Origin: Wurfbainia villosa
Lineage: Eukaryota; Streptophyta; Magnoliopsida; Zingiberales; Zingiberaceae
Direction: 5' to 3'
DNA: 64,000 bases
Assembly (NCBI GenBank): GCA_025175895.1
Contig: CM046005.1
Coordinates: 59,296,325-59,360,324 of the forward strand
Shown: in pieces, positions 11,512-22,521 of the stretch
How positions within the stretch are numbered: position 1 is the stretch's first letter
How the letters are laid out: the number at the start of each line of letters is the position of its first letter
Notes under the pieces: model-generated
The model's input: the letters and a program-made list of their open reading frames with translations, nothing else
Database searches by the model: none
What the model was told of the DNA's origin: nothing
Program-made: the position numbers and the translations under genes

Positions 11512-14318
11512 GAGGCTTAGGCTTGGGCAGCAATAAGATTTTGGAAATTAGGGTTTGGCTCTTCTCAAAGTGGGCGGCAAACACAAACCCTAGAGGCAGC
11601 TAGGGTTTTGGGCGGCTAGAAGTGGGCAGCAAGGTTCTTGTTCTCCCTAGGTTTTTGGCCGGCGTCCCTCTCCCTCTTCTTAGCCTTGGCCGGTTCTCTT
11701 CTTCCTCCTCCCTTGCTCCTTGCTGGCCGGCAGCTCTCCAACATTTGCCGGTGCTTCTCCTACCTCTAGGTGGCCGGCGGCAACATTGCATTGGTGACCG
11801 ACGCTTCATCCAATTGTTCCTTGGCCGGCGGTTGCATCAAACTCCCTAGCTTGGTGGCCAGTTCTAGAAAGGAAAGGTATTGTTGGTTCTTCTCTTTGTT
11901 CGCAGCGGACAAGGAAGGGAAGAACGCGATCTAGAAGGCTTCTACTCGTGGAGGATCTTCGTCCACACGTCGTCCACAAGGAGGATAGGACATACGGTAG
12001 AAGATCATAAGGTATAAAGTTTTACAACTTTATTTTCAGATCTGAGCATGTTCTTTTATGTGTTGATTATACATGTGTGCGTATGTATATATTTTGTATA
12101 ATCATGGACCCCGAAGACAAACACAAAAACCGGCGATCCGTCCATCGTCTCTTCCGCGGCTAACCAACTAGAAGAGTTGTGTTGCTTGAACAACTAGTTT
12201 GTTCAAGCAACCACTCAAGTTGTTAGCACGATGATGAATTGGTTGTGCTAAAGAAACTCATCCCATCCGGATTAATTCTTTCATTAATGAAAATTTTAAT
12301 CCGGGGACATGGGAGCCAATGAGCCTCCGAAGCAACTCCCTACAGCGGGATCTCCGACCTTGCCGCCCTCTGTTTTTCCCTTTCACCACCATCCACGGGC
12401 CGCGCCGCGCGATCAGAACCACTCGCATGCGACTCCACTTCGTCGCGGTCAGCCTTTGCCCCATACGCGACTCCAGTAGCTCCATAGTCATCGCAGCCGG
12501 CGCTGTGAAGTTGGGATGGCTGTGAATAAGGTTAGTGCGGTAGTGAATTGAAGATTGAGGATTTGGAATAGGATGTACATGATTTTGGGAAACAATTAGG
12601 TTGTAGAGGCTGTTGGGCTTAAGGTGAGTCCTAAATTAATCTATAGTTGTTGGCTATGAGATTTAAGATGGAAAATTGGTATGTTTCAGATATGGGTGTT
12701 TATAAAGGCATAATATGTTGTTAATTGGTCTAATGATCGATAGAGATTGATGTGAAGACTTGATTAGGTTACGTGGATAGCTAGATCAATCTAGTTGATC
12801 AGGCTACGAAGTCGATGTGGGATTCGATTCGATCAGTCGTTGTATGATTGTACATAATCATAATGGTTGTTATATGCAGGTTTCGGTCATGAGACAGGAC
12901 CTCGGGCATGAAGATAGTTAACCCGAGTTTCATAGCAGGCGGGTATTTTGACTTATCTCCTAGATATAGTCATGTTGATATGCTAGCTAGGATAGCTTGC
13001 AATAATTTTCATGTTTATATGCCTAGTATGTTTTTGTGCCTACTTGATACATGCATGTGATCGGTTATGATTATTTCTTCCCTATTTTACTTGGATTTTA
13101 GATATGTACATATTGGGTGTGCATATTATTCGGATATGTATTTTAGTTGGATTTACATGCTTTAGTATCATGCACCATCTTGCATGATAGCATGCTGGCT
13201 GGACGGGGTTCCTTTATAGTTGAGCCCGCAGCCAGTTACATGGCCTACACATGCTGCCACTCATGGGTTAGTGGTACATCAGGAGGGTGTGTGCAGTTGC
13301 TCTGTCAGGCTCCACTGGTCCGCTCATGGGTAGCGATGAGACAGCGTGGTAGCAGGCAGGGATTCCTCCTCTGGTCTATGACATCGGAATATGAGAGCTT
13401 AGCTCCCCTAGTCTGTTTGGGGAAGGAGGATAGGTGTACTCCGACAACATCCTGTCCACTCGGTCACTCAGGAGTAGTGATGGAAGAGTGCACAGTTGTC
13501 ATAGCCCTACCCACTCGGCTTCACCATCGCGTGTGAGGCGGCTGACTGGCGTCAGGGGTGACTATGTCATTTGCACGACATGCATTTTGCATGGATAGCA
13601 TTTGTATTGTGTTTGCTGCATTTTTATTGATGCCTTGGATGTTGCATATGATTGCCATGCATACAGGATACATATTTGTATATGGTGATGACTTTATTTC
13701 TTCTAGTAGGGCATATGCTCCTATATCAGGGTAGGAGATTCAGATAAGTACAGTCCTTTTGTATTTCTTTCTTGCATACCCTATATATGAGACTGTACTG
13801 GCATGATTAGTATTGTTAGCTATTTCTTACCTTGCATATCGACTATATCCGCTGAGTTCTTTGAACTTACCCCGTGGTTTTATATTTATTTCAGGATGAA
13901 GCTGTCAGGAGAGTCCAGTTGCCATACCCCCCCTCATCATGACAGTTTATTAGTTGTTTGAGTTATGGTTTTGGATTTTGTATAGAAGATATGTTTAGGT
14001 CCTAATGTTTTGGTTATGTACTTGTGGAAGTTTGGAGATATTTGTTGTGTCCTGATGGACTATTCGATTGGTTTGGTTATATGTTCCTGCTCAGATGGCA
14101 GAAGGGGTAGGTCTCGATGTTTTATATCTTTTGTTTATTTTGGTTGATGGCCTGAGGCCGCATATTATGTATAGTGTGTTGTGGTATGTTCCGGTTGTGT
14201 CGACCGATGAATAGTGGTCATGTAGGCCTTGTATGAAAATGTGTATTGTCACCCGTACAGGGGAGATGCTGCCGGATTTTTGTCTGACAGGGACCCCCTC
14301 GGGGCATGACAATTTTAT

Positions 14319-14330
14319 TGGTATCAGAGC
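14319..14330 (+). other. primer-binding site of G1 (tRNA-iMet type)
   Basis: TGGTATCAGAGC, seven bases after the LTR end GACA at 14311. It fixes the end of the G1 5' LTR. Confidence 0.88.
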
Positions 14331-16950
14331 TAGGTTTCAAGTTCCTTAGGGTCTTTGGGTTTTCGGAGTTCACCATGTTTGGTAGGTTAACTGGGGTATT
14401 TTCAGAGTTGTATGGATTTTCGACGATTTTTATGTTTCGAAAATTCGAGGTTTTGTTGACGAGGTCAATATGGGAGATTTGGCGGCAACAGGACATCTCC
14501 GGACGGTTAACAGGTGAATAAATTCTAGAAAATTTTCTAGTTTTTGTGCATATTTGTATTGGTTATATTGGTTATGCGGTGTTATCATGTTTTGTATAGT
14601 ATTGTTTTAACCTTATATCTGTTAGACTGCATATGATTATTAATTGCTATTACTGCTATTCGTAGCTAGTTATCATGGTGATATAAATGATTGGATATTA
14701 TTGGTAGATGTTTACCTCTTAGTTATTGGACTAGTATTAGGATTAGACTAGTTGAATAATATGACTAAGATAGATAAATTCGTAGAAGGTATACATAGAG
14801 GTTCTTTGACTCTCTAGATCCTAGTGCATGATGACATGATTACATTGCTTACGTAGTTTAGGGTATGTATAGGCATCTGATTCTTTATTTAGTATTGCCT
14901 TGACTTTGATCTGACATGACTCTTTAGTTATACCCTAATTAATTTCATCCATTGATTGCTATTAGTATGACTATGCTGTTGTTTAGTAGACATCGTGTTA
15001 TATGTTTATATGGTTATGTGTTTTTGAGGTGGATACCATGATTAAGACTAGTAGAGATAAAATAACTTAGATGAAGTTATTCTGTAGGAGCAGATCTCAG
15101 GAATGAAACAACATTAGTAGAATTGGAACCCTAGGCGTATTAACCCGGATGTGCTTAATGATATATAATCTTCCATTTACTGTTTCAGTGATATGGTGAT
15201 CGGACTAGTAGAGTTCATATGGTTAGGATGCGATTAATTCTTCGAGGGTATATAACGTTGTGCATATCTATCGGCTGCCAACTATATCACCCATTCATGG
15301 TTGAGAAAAAGTTTACGGTAGTGTTTCCCTATAGGTGCTTTGTATATTGTGGTCAATCATGCCTCCCAATCATGGTTGAGATGACCTACTGTAAGGTTAT
15401 ATTCTTGTGTTATTCATTCAGAGTTGGTGATAATCGGATTCGTATGATGCCTGTAGCTAGATAGCTACTTTATAGGTTAAATACCCACGAGATATGTTCG
15501 TGGTAGCATGTTGTAGCATGCATGATTGAACTAGTAGAATGGTATAATTTAGACTTAACCCTCTTGTCGTGCTTGTTAGTAGAGGGGTTGTCTTTATTGG
15601 CCTTGATAGGCATTTCCTGTTAGCTGGGATGAAACCCTATGATTAATCGTCCCGACGTGTTTATTAGTGGACTTATGATTTTTATCGACCTGGATAACCA
15701 ATCATGTTAGAAGGGTTGGAACCCTAGACTTAACCATCTCGACTTATTTATTAATAAGTCGATGATCTGTACCGGCTTTGGTAAACATTTAGTATTAGAG
15801 GTGTTGAAACCCTCGCTTGACCGCCTCAATGGGTTTAATTATAGATCTATGGTCTTTGTCGACATTGAAAGTCATTTTATGTTGGATGTATTGGATAACC
15901 CTAGGCTTAACAACCTAGGATAATCGACTGCCCACGCGACCTATTAGTGGTAGTATGCTAATGTGTGCAGTCGATAACTAGATATCTATATACTGTCTGT
16001 CTATCCACGAGTCCCATTCGTGGTATCATGTAGTTGCACGTAGACAGTGCTATTGATTATCGACCCACGAGTTCCATTCGCGGTAGCTCATCGATAGTTC
16101 CCTTTGTATTACCTCGAGAGCCAAGAGGCTTTATCGTGGTATCTGGATGTGCATTGCATGTAGATTGTAGTGGTTGTGTATGTTGCAGGTATATCTGTTA
16201 TACTGCTGACCAGGTTAGTTGCAGACTGATATTGGTACTTTGGGGGTTGGGTTACTCTAGTTTGTTCCCTGTGACTTCCATTATGTGCATTATGATTATG
16301 CACTATTATCTATCCATCCACTGAGTGGTTGTATTTATCCCCTCCTCACTTATCCTCTAGGTTAACTGATGGAGGACGAGTCCTGTTGACCTATCTTTGT
16401 GTCGCTCAGAGAGTTTCTTGCCGTGCTTGTTCCACTACATCGTCGAGATGTCATTTTATTTATTTTATCGGTATTGCATTTTATTTATGCACTTTGGATT
16501 TTGTTGCAGTTTAATTCGGTGTCATAAAACTATTTTACTTTAATTGATATATGTTTAGTCGTGCATGCATGCAGTTAATAAAATACTTGTATTTCTATTA
16601 TTATTTGGAGGTTTTTACCTGATCGGGTCCATGTATTTCGGAATATTGTCACTAAGGGGCTCCTCTATCATTTGGATGACGGATATGCCCCCAGGACATG
16701 ACAATTTTATTGGTTTGCGATTTTGGTTTGTGGATTTTGTGTTTCGAGGATTTTCTTTTCCTTGGATTTTTGGGAGTTCTCGTGTTTTAGGACTAGGCAA
16801 GTTGAAAGATATCTCTGAGCTATAAGAAAAGTATTGTCTTTAGTGGTTACTGTACTTTAGTGGTTAGGAAAAGTATTGACTTAGTGAAATTGCCCTACTC
16901 ATGGTCGGGGATGAGGTCGATGACGTATTGACCTTGCGGAACCTAACGAT
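14331..16950 (+). pseudogene. G1 leader and degenerate internal region, left part
   Basis: No intact frame is present. The region carries diverged tandem repeats (15541-15910) and three hairpins with CCACGA/TCGTGG stems. Near 16665-16715 a second copy of the LTR end and spacer (GACATGACAATTTTATTGGT) recurs, followed by sequence like the leader start at 14340. This suggests an old partial duplication of the LTR/leader junction. The region is cut at 16950 by G2 (TSD acgat, 16946-16950). Confidence 0.6.
15541..15910 (+). repeat. diverged tandem repeats of about 110 bp in the G1 leader
   Basis: Four diverged units share a pattern in which a phrase like aaccctagacttaacc is followed by cgac and, about 60 bp on, by atgatctKtatcgac. 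The phrase occurs near 15552, 15636, 15719 and 15898. The units also contain short inverted repeats. They lie in the untranslated leader. Confidence 0.55.
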
Positions 16951-17379
16951 TGTCACGCCCACCCTTTCCTAGGGTTCGGAGGGGCGGCGCGACGCGATCG
17001 TACATACATACATCGTACTACTTACAGCGGAAGACTTTAGACATATTTTTTTTCTTTTAAACGTAAACATGCATCGTCATTTCGTAGTTATTTCTTCTTA
17101 ACATAGAGCAAGCATCGTTATTTCATAAGTACTTAGTGCTTAATTCAAGTCCATAAACAAATCATCTTAAGGAAACATGCATAAGGGACATAACAGATCT
17201 CTTCCACCATGCCACTGCCACACACACCTTGCCCCTCCTGCTGCTCCCTTTAGTTTATACACCCTTTACCTTTATCTGCAGTACAAGGGAACATAAACTA
17301 TAAGCACATAGGCTTAGCAAGATCCTGTCCTACTCACAAAAATACATACATCGACATTAAGCATAGCATGTAAACATTC

Positions 17380-17640
17380 ATAACATATAAGCAAACATAA
17401 CATGTAACATATATGACATAAGCAACATAACATGTAGCATATGTAACATAAGCAAACATAACATGCAACACATATAACATAAGAAACATATCATGTACAT
17501 ATATGACATAAGCAAACATAACATGTAACATATATATCATAAGCAACCATATCATGTAACATATATGACATAAGCAAACATAATATGTAACGTATGTAAC
17601 ATAAGAAAACATAACATGTAACATATATAACATAAGCAAT
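17380..17640 (-). repeat. 31-bp minisatellite in the left G2 LTR
   Basis: About eight copies of a unit like gcaaacataacatgtaacat followed by atatgacataa. The right LTR has the matching array at 34530-34790, one unit shorter around 34620. Confidence 0.85.
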
Positions 17641-17934
17641 CATAACATAAAGGTATATGCAGGATGCTTTTCGAAAACATATATCATAGGTATTTTAACA
17701 TAACTCTCAACATATTGGGCCCGACATTATACTACATCATCATCATCATAGCGCACATCCCTAAATAGACCCGAGGTAGCAAGTCTCGAACCTACTAGGT
17801 TACTAGGCCCGATCTTAGTCCGTCGACCTAGGGGCCATCATCATAACATAGAAGCCTATCCTAGGCCCGATCTTAGTCCGTCGGCTTAGGGCATCTGGGA
17901 GCCCATCCCGTACTAGGCCCGATCTTAGTCCGTC

Positions 17935-20067
17935 TGTTAGTAATATATGAGAGATGTCCTAAGGCAATCGCCTTATGTATGAACCATTTATATGATAAAT
18001 GAAGATTCACTATTTGAGTATACATGTTTTATGTATTTGATTGGATCTTAAACTCATTTACTGAATATCCACGATACGATTCACAGCATGAGAGAATTTG
18101 TGATTGGATCACAACTAGTGAGTATCTCTACATGTGTAATTGTGATGTATTGGAATTATCCCTAGTCGATGAATTGATGGATTTGGACACCATCAATTCT
18201 GTCGAGACTAGCACGAGGTATACTCCTTGGTGTATCCAAGCAGCTGATTCTCACTGGCTGGAGACATAGTGATGTCCGGAGTTAATCGTGGATGCTAGTT
18301 ATGGTAACTAGTTCATTGGAGTGACCAGCCGTAAGACTTCATATGGTTCTCTACATATATAGATATGTCAATGAAGTTCTTACTGTGGCTTAAGTGCGAT
18401 GTTCCTTTGACTTGTGGTATTCAAGTCATCTTGATCATAGAGACTTATGCTTTGACATCTTAAGCAAGCATCTCCGAGGAGATGTGGACCCGGGATGATC
18501 AGGTATAAGTCGAAGTGATCGAAGGTGTTTGAATAGCCTATAAAGGATTCACCACTCCTTGCGAGGAGATGTATACCCATGGCCTCTCGTCGGATTGTTA
18601 CTAAAGTCTTTGGCCAAAGCATTACATGTTTAGAGTAAGGTACTCTTCGATACATGTGAGTAACTAGAACTGTGAGGACGAGGAAATGATACTTGGGCTA
18701 GGTGTGACGAGTCACTTAGTGGGGATCGGCACAATAGACCATGTCCCAACCAAGTGGGTATAAGATGAGTGAAGGGAATGGGGCACGATTCATTCGAGCC
18801 ATCAAGGGTTTCGTAAATAGTTCTCGATCAACCGCTGATCTTTTCTGCTAATTGGGGATCATGATGTACTACTAGGTGCCACTCATGATCGCTCTATAAT
18901 TAATGGTTAATTATAGACCCAACATAAACCGAGAACCTATTTGGTCACACGACAACGAGTGTAATCCAAAGGATTTAAAACGAGCTTGAGAATGGGATTC
19001 TCGCATCGAGAGAACTAGGTTTGGTTGGACCAAACATAAAGCGAGCATGAAATCGCTTCAATGCAATGGAAGCGTGATGGGCCGGTCTTATGAAGACATA
19101 ATGGATGAACCAAAATGGTTTGGTTCTAATCCAATGGAGGAGAATAAACCAAAGGGTTTGGTTTATTTTAAACGAATGAACCAAAAGTTGGTTCGTTCGC
19201 TTTTAACTTAAAATAAACCATCATGGTTTGGTTTATTTTAACTTATCTTAATGGAGCGGTTAACGGGCCTAATGGTTATGATCCAATAACCATTAAGAGA
19301 ATTAGTTCTATAAAAGAGGGCTTAATGGATAATTAAGCCGCCTAAGTTGCCGCCAACTCCATTGCCGCCTACCTTCTGTGCCGCCATCCAAGTCCTTGTC
19401 CGCGGCCCAAGCTTCAGCCGTGATCCTCCGCGACCTCCGTGATCTTCCTAGGCCTCGTGAAAAGGTGAGCACTTGGCTTCCTTGTTTTGGCCGGCCTTAC
19501 TCTTCCACCAAGCTGTCCAGTTTTCTGACAGCTTCTTCTCCTCGCCGGAGCGTCGTTTGGACGACGGTTTGAGCTCCGACAGCGCTAAACTTACCGGGAT
19601 TCGATCTCCGTAATCCTCTGAGGTGGAGGACGGCGATCTGGCCAATTGGTTGACGAATACCTCTCCGGAGAAGCGAGTTTTGAGAACTCGTATTAGGATC
19701 CGAATTTGGATTCGGATCGTGATCATCTCTCGATCACGTCGTCTTCAACACGAGGCTAGTAACCCGTACGAAGACGAAGCTCGTGGCTTAGTGAAGTTAT
19801 CCCGAGGAACTCGGCGTGGATACGGATAGAGACGATTCTAGCGAGGATCGTTCCGGTTGATGCCGTTCCCGCTACACGTCATACGAAAGGTATAACGTAG
19901 ATAAATTTCCTTTTATTGCAAATTTAAATTTACGGTTATGTCTACACTTGTTGTAATATGCATCGTGTGTGTGTGTTGTAATAAATGTAGATTTATTATT
20001 TTATTGCTTCATTGTGTTCATGTATTTCTGAAACATGATCGAACACACACATGCATGATGCGAAACC
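17935..20067 (+). mobile_element. C1 5' LTR
   Basis: It aligns along its full length with 25008-27211 and with the solo LTR at 5385-7611. It carries many one- or two-base losses that the other two copies lack, notably at CGG (19420-19470). Its 3' end reads gcgaaacc where the others have gccggaaacccaaca, so the end is placed at about 20067. A TATA box lies at 19309-19316. Confidence 0.88.
19309..19316 (+). promoter_or_regulatory. TATA box of the C1 5' LTR
   Basis: TATAAAAG followed by agggctt, conserved in the 3' LTR (26396-26403) and in the solo LTR on the minus strand (6215-6222). Confidence 0.65.
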
Positions 20068-20071
20068 TTGA

Positions 20072-20084
20072 TGGTATCGAGCCC
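20072..20084 (+). other. primer-binding site of C1, degraded
   Basis: TGGTATCGAGCCC, matching TGGTATCAGAGC with one base missing, just after the LTR end. The loss should weaken tRNA-iMet priming. Confidence 0.75.
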
Positions 20085-20700
20085 AGGTTGTGTTTCGACA
20101 TAATCGTAAAAATTGTTTTGCGATAGTCATAATGTATTTCTGGAAATTTTCTAATTTTGGAAACTTAGAAGTATTTATGGAAATTTTTCAATTTTGGAAA
20201 GTCTAGAAGTATTTATAGAAATCTTCCACTTTTGGAAAGTTGGAAGTATTTATGGAAATTGATATTTTCCATAAATAAAATATTTGATTAGATTTTGAAA
20301 ATTTGTTTCCTAATTTAATCATGATTTGATTTGGGAAATCAAATCTTAAAATATTTTATTTCCATAAGTAGTTTTAATGATTTAGGAAATTGGTTTCCTA
20401 AATAGATTTTCCTTAATCAAATAATTCCATGAATAAAATATGTGATTAGATTTGGAAATTTGTTTCCTAATTTAATTATGATTTGATTTGGAGAATCAAA
20501 TCTTAATCATATTTTATTTCCATAAATAGTTATGACATATAAGGAAATATATACATGACATAATTGTATGCCATGTAATTGCATTAGATGCATAACATTA
20601 TGCCATGCGTGTCGTGACATGTAGATGTATGCCATGTATGTCATGCCATGTAGATAATAGTTATTTGCATGCAAAGAGGATGAGACATAAAACCCTTAAA

Positions 20701-21206
20701 CAATATTAAAGCCTACACCTTCCATTAATATGGTTAGAACCAGAGTTCCGTTTCTTGTTTGGGTTGTTGGACTCTCTCCAAGCCCGGCTCGAACCCGAAA
20801 ATGTTCAAACCATGGAATAGTTTAATACTAATATGGTAAGAGTCAGAGGTCAATCGTTAGCTTTGGTTGTTGGACTCTCTCCAAGCTGGTCTAATTGGTT
20901 GAATGCGCTCTAACCATATTAAAACTATTTCTCGATTAATGGGTTGGCTTTAACCTGGAGCATCGGCTTGTTGGACTCTCTCCAAGGTCGATGTAAAGGG
21001 AGGTGAAGTTGGGTGTTATGCATATGATGCATACTTGTTAATGTGTTAACAACCCGATGTATGTGTGAACATTCAATTAGTTGATAGCACATTGTGATAG
21101 TTGCATATACGTGATATGCAATCGGTATAGTTGATACCTACCATCGTAGTTATGAATGGCTTGTTGGACTCTCTCCAAGGTTGTTCATAACTATGATGGA
21201 TATCAA
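20701..21206 (+). repeat. C1 leader hairpin array with four identical 19-nt loops
   Basis: The 19-mer TTGTTGGACTCTCTCCAAG occurs exactly at 20764, 20867, 20968 and 21161. Each copy sits between inverted repeats that differ from hairpin to hairpin. Hairpin 2 pairs 20829-20842 with 20908-20921 (TAATATGGT-A/T-AGAG). Hairpin 4 pairs TAGTTATGAA at 21147-21156 with 21184-21193 and extends to TTGATA/TATCAA at 21131 and 21206. Hairpins 1 (about 20703-20827) and 3 (about 20946-21020) are bulged. The array lies between the primer-binding site and gag, so it would be in the genomic RNA. Confidence 0.85.
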
Positions 21207-21351
21207 CCCATTCGGAGATGGACCTACGATCTCCCAAAGTGATTTTGGGGTTTTTTGAAATTCAAAAATGAATGAGATTTATAAATGTATAATGATGCAT
21301 TTTAAAATCATTTTCTCATATATGCTCGTTTTGTATTTCTAAGATTGATCA

Positions 21352-21770
21352 TGATGTCTTTGAATTTGTGTTCCATTTTGGATTCGAATAAATTAGTGGT
21401 AGAAGCTTCATGGGTGGCTTAGAAGCTTGAGAATTGTTCTCAAGGTTGAAAAGCTTGCAAATGTCCTCAGCGCCTCTTCCGCTCATCTGGACCAATTGTT
21501 GGCCTATCAGAAACATGTGAGTGATTCTGAACAAATGAGTTGCATTATGCTTGCCGCGATGGAACCCAAGCTACGAAAGCAGCATGAGCATATGGATGCT
21601 CATATCGTAGTCCTTCATCTTTGTGAGTTGGTTGATGAGCAAGTGAGATTCGAAAGGTTCGAAGTCTCAAATCTCCTCTTCACCTCTGAGATGCTAGAAG
21701 GTTCATCGTGAGTGCTGCTCAATATCTTTGAAAGTGTGGAGTCTTACGAGAAGCATGAGCGAGGGGAGTC
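21352..21770 (+). pseudogene. gag: C1 gag, N-terminal part
   Basis: This is a copia-type gag polypeptide, which would form the virus-like particle. The frame opens with ATG at 21352 (MMSLNLCSILDS...) and, after a frameshift near 21400, continues with a WLRSLRIVLK-like segment and a body ending near MLEGSS (about 21711). C2 gag at 40043-40519 has the same plan (LEKDKLNGANF, WYRNLRIVL, MSCxML), so the homology is clear. Parts seen in C2 after the start are missing or shifted, and a stop follows MLEGSS. Not functional as it stands. Confidence 0.75.
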
Positions 21771-21776
21771 TATTAG

Positions 21777-22409
21777 TTGATTCCTCGAAGAAAGGTTCTA
21801 AGAGGAAGTCAAAGGAATGAGAAGGGAAAGAAGAGAAGGGCTAAGAAGGTAGAACTAGCACAAAAGGAAACTTGCCATCATTATGGCAAGGAGAGCCATT
21901 TGCGAAGAAAGTGCAAGATTTATCTTGAGTCCGTGAAGAAGAATAAGACATCGGATGTCCCATCTTCTTCAGATATCTTCGTTATTGATTGTCATTCTAT
22001 TTCCTCAAACACTTGGGTATTGGATACTGGGTGTGGCTCACATATATGTAATGACATACATGGGCTAAGGAATAGAAGAAGACTTGTCAAGGGAGAGTCA
22101 AATTTGCGTGTTGGGAATGGAGCAAAGGTTGCTGCAATCGCCATTGGAACGCATTTGTTGAAACTCCCTACAGGACTTGTCTTAGAACTGGACAATTGCT
22201 TTTATATTCCTTCGTTGATAAAGAACATCATTTCTATTTCTTGTTTAAATAGAAATGGGTACCATTTGACTTTTAGTAACAATTGTTGTTACATAACTTT
22301 AAATGGAGTTCTTTATGGAATTTGGAACTTTAAGCTGGTGTTTATCACGTTGGGCGTATCGGTGACATTTGCAATATCGGCGAGCAACAAAGCGTGCTCG
22401 AAAGGATAA
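21777..22409 (+). pseudogene. pol: C1 gag C-terminus and aspartic protease
   Basis: A 210-codon open segment. A basic stretch (residues about 1-30) leads to a zinc knuckle CHHYGKESHLRRKC, in which the second cysteine of the CX2CX4HX4C pattern is tyrosine, so nucleic-acid binding is probably damaged. The protease motif WVLDTGCGSHIC follows near residue 80, with the catalytic DTG intact. The remainder resembles the copia protease fold up to LIKNIISISCLNRNG. The frame then breaks before the GAG-pre-integrase finger: WHCRLGH is readable near 22430 and DTCESC-like codons near 22520, but in different frames. Confidence 0.85.
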
Positions 22410-22521
22410 TCAAATAGACTCCTATATGTGGCATTGTCGTCTTGGCCATGTAAGCAAAAGCGCGTGTCCGAATTACACGATGTGGAATTGCGGAATCGTT
22501 TGAATTGGATTCATACGATAC

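Larger units (their letters stand above)
8383..12344 (+). mobile_element. double solo LTR inserted in the G1 5' LTR
   Basis: The insertion runs from TGTTGGAATG to CTCCCTACA and is flanked by gtggg (8378-8382) and gcggg (12345-12349), a 5-bp TSD with one mismatch. The uninterrupted site is seen at about 48720-48735. It contains two copies of the same LTR head to tail: unit 1 ends AACCCCAACA at 10440, and unit 2 starts directly at gtagataacatgg, lacking about the first 255 bp of the LTR. No internal region, primer-binding site or coding sequence separates them. The first 260 bp of unit 1 are themselves a tandem duplication (8383-8520 and 8521-8640). Confidence 0.8.
7890..14311 (+). mobile_element. 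G1 5' LTR (interrupted)
   Basis: About 2,455 bp remain after subtracting the insertion at 8383-12344 and its TSD. The LTR aligns with 48197-51281. Relative to that copy it lacks about 495 bp, with the junction near 12500 at a gcg microhomology. It also lacks short tandem duplications present near 48420 and 51170. The first 500 bp are AT-rich, followed by a GC-rich block. Open frames here (for example 13147-13536) fall in LTR sequence shared with 50055-50333 and are not supported as genes. Confidence 0.85.

Noticed and set aside
13147..13536. 129-codon frame with a Cys/Ser-rich product
   Set aside because: It is LTR sequence repeated at 50055-50333 where the frame is shorter; no domain or conservation supports a protein.
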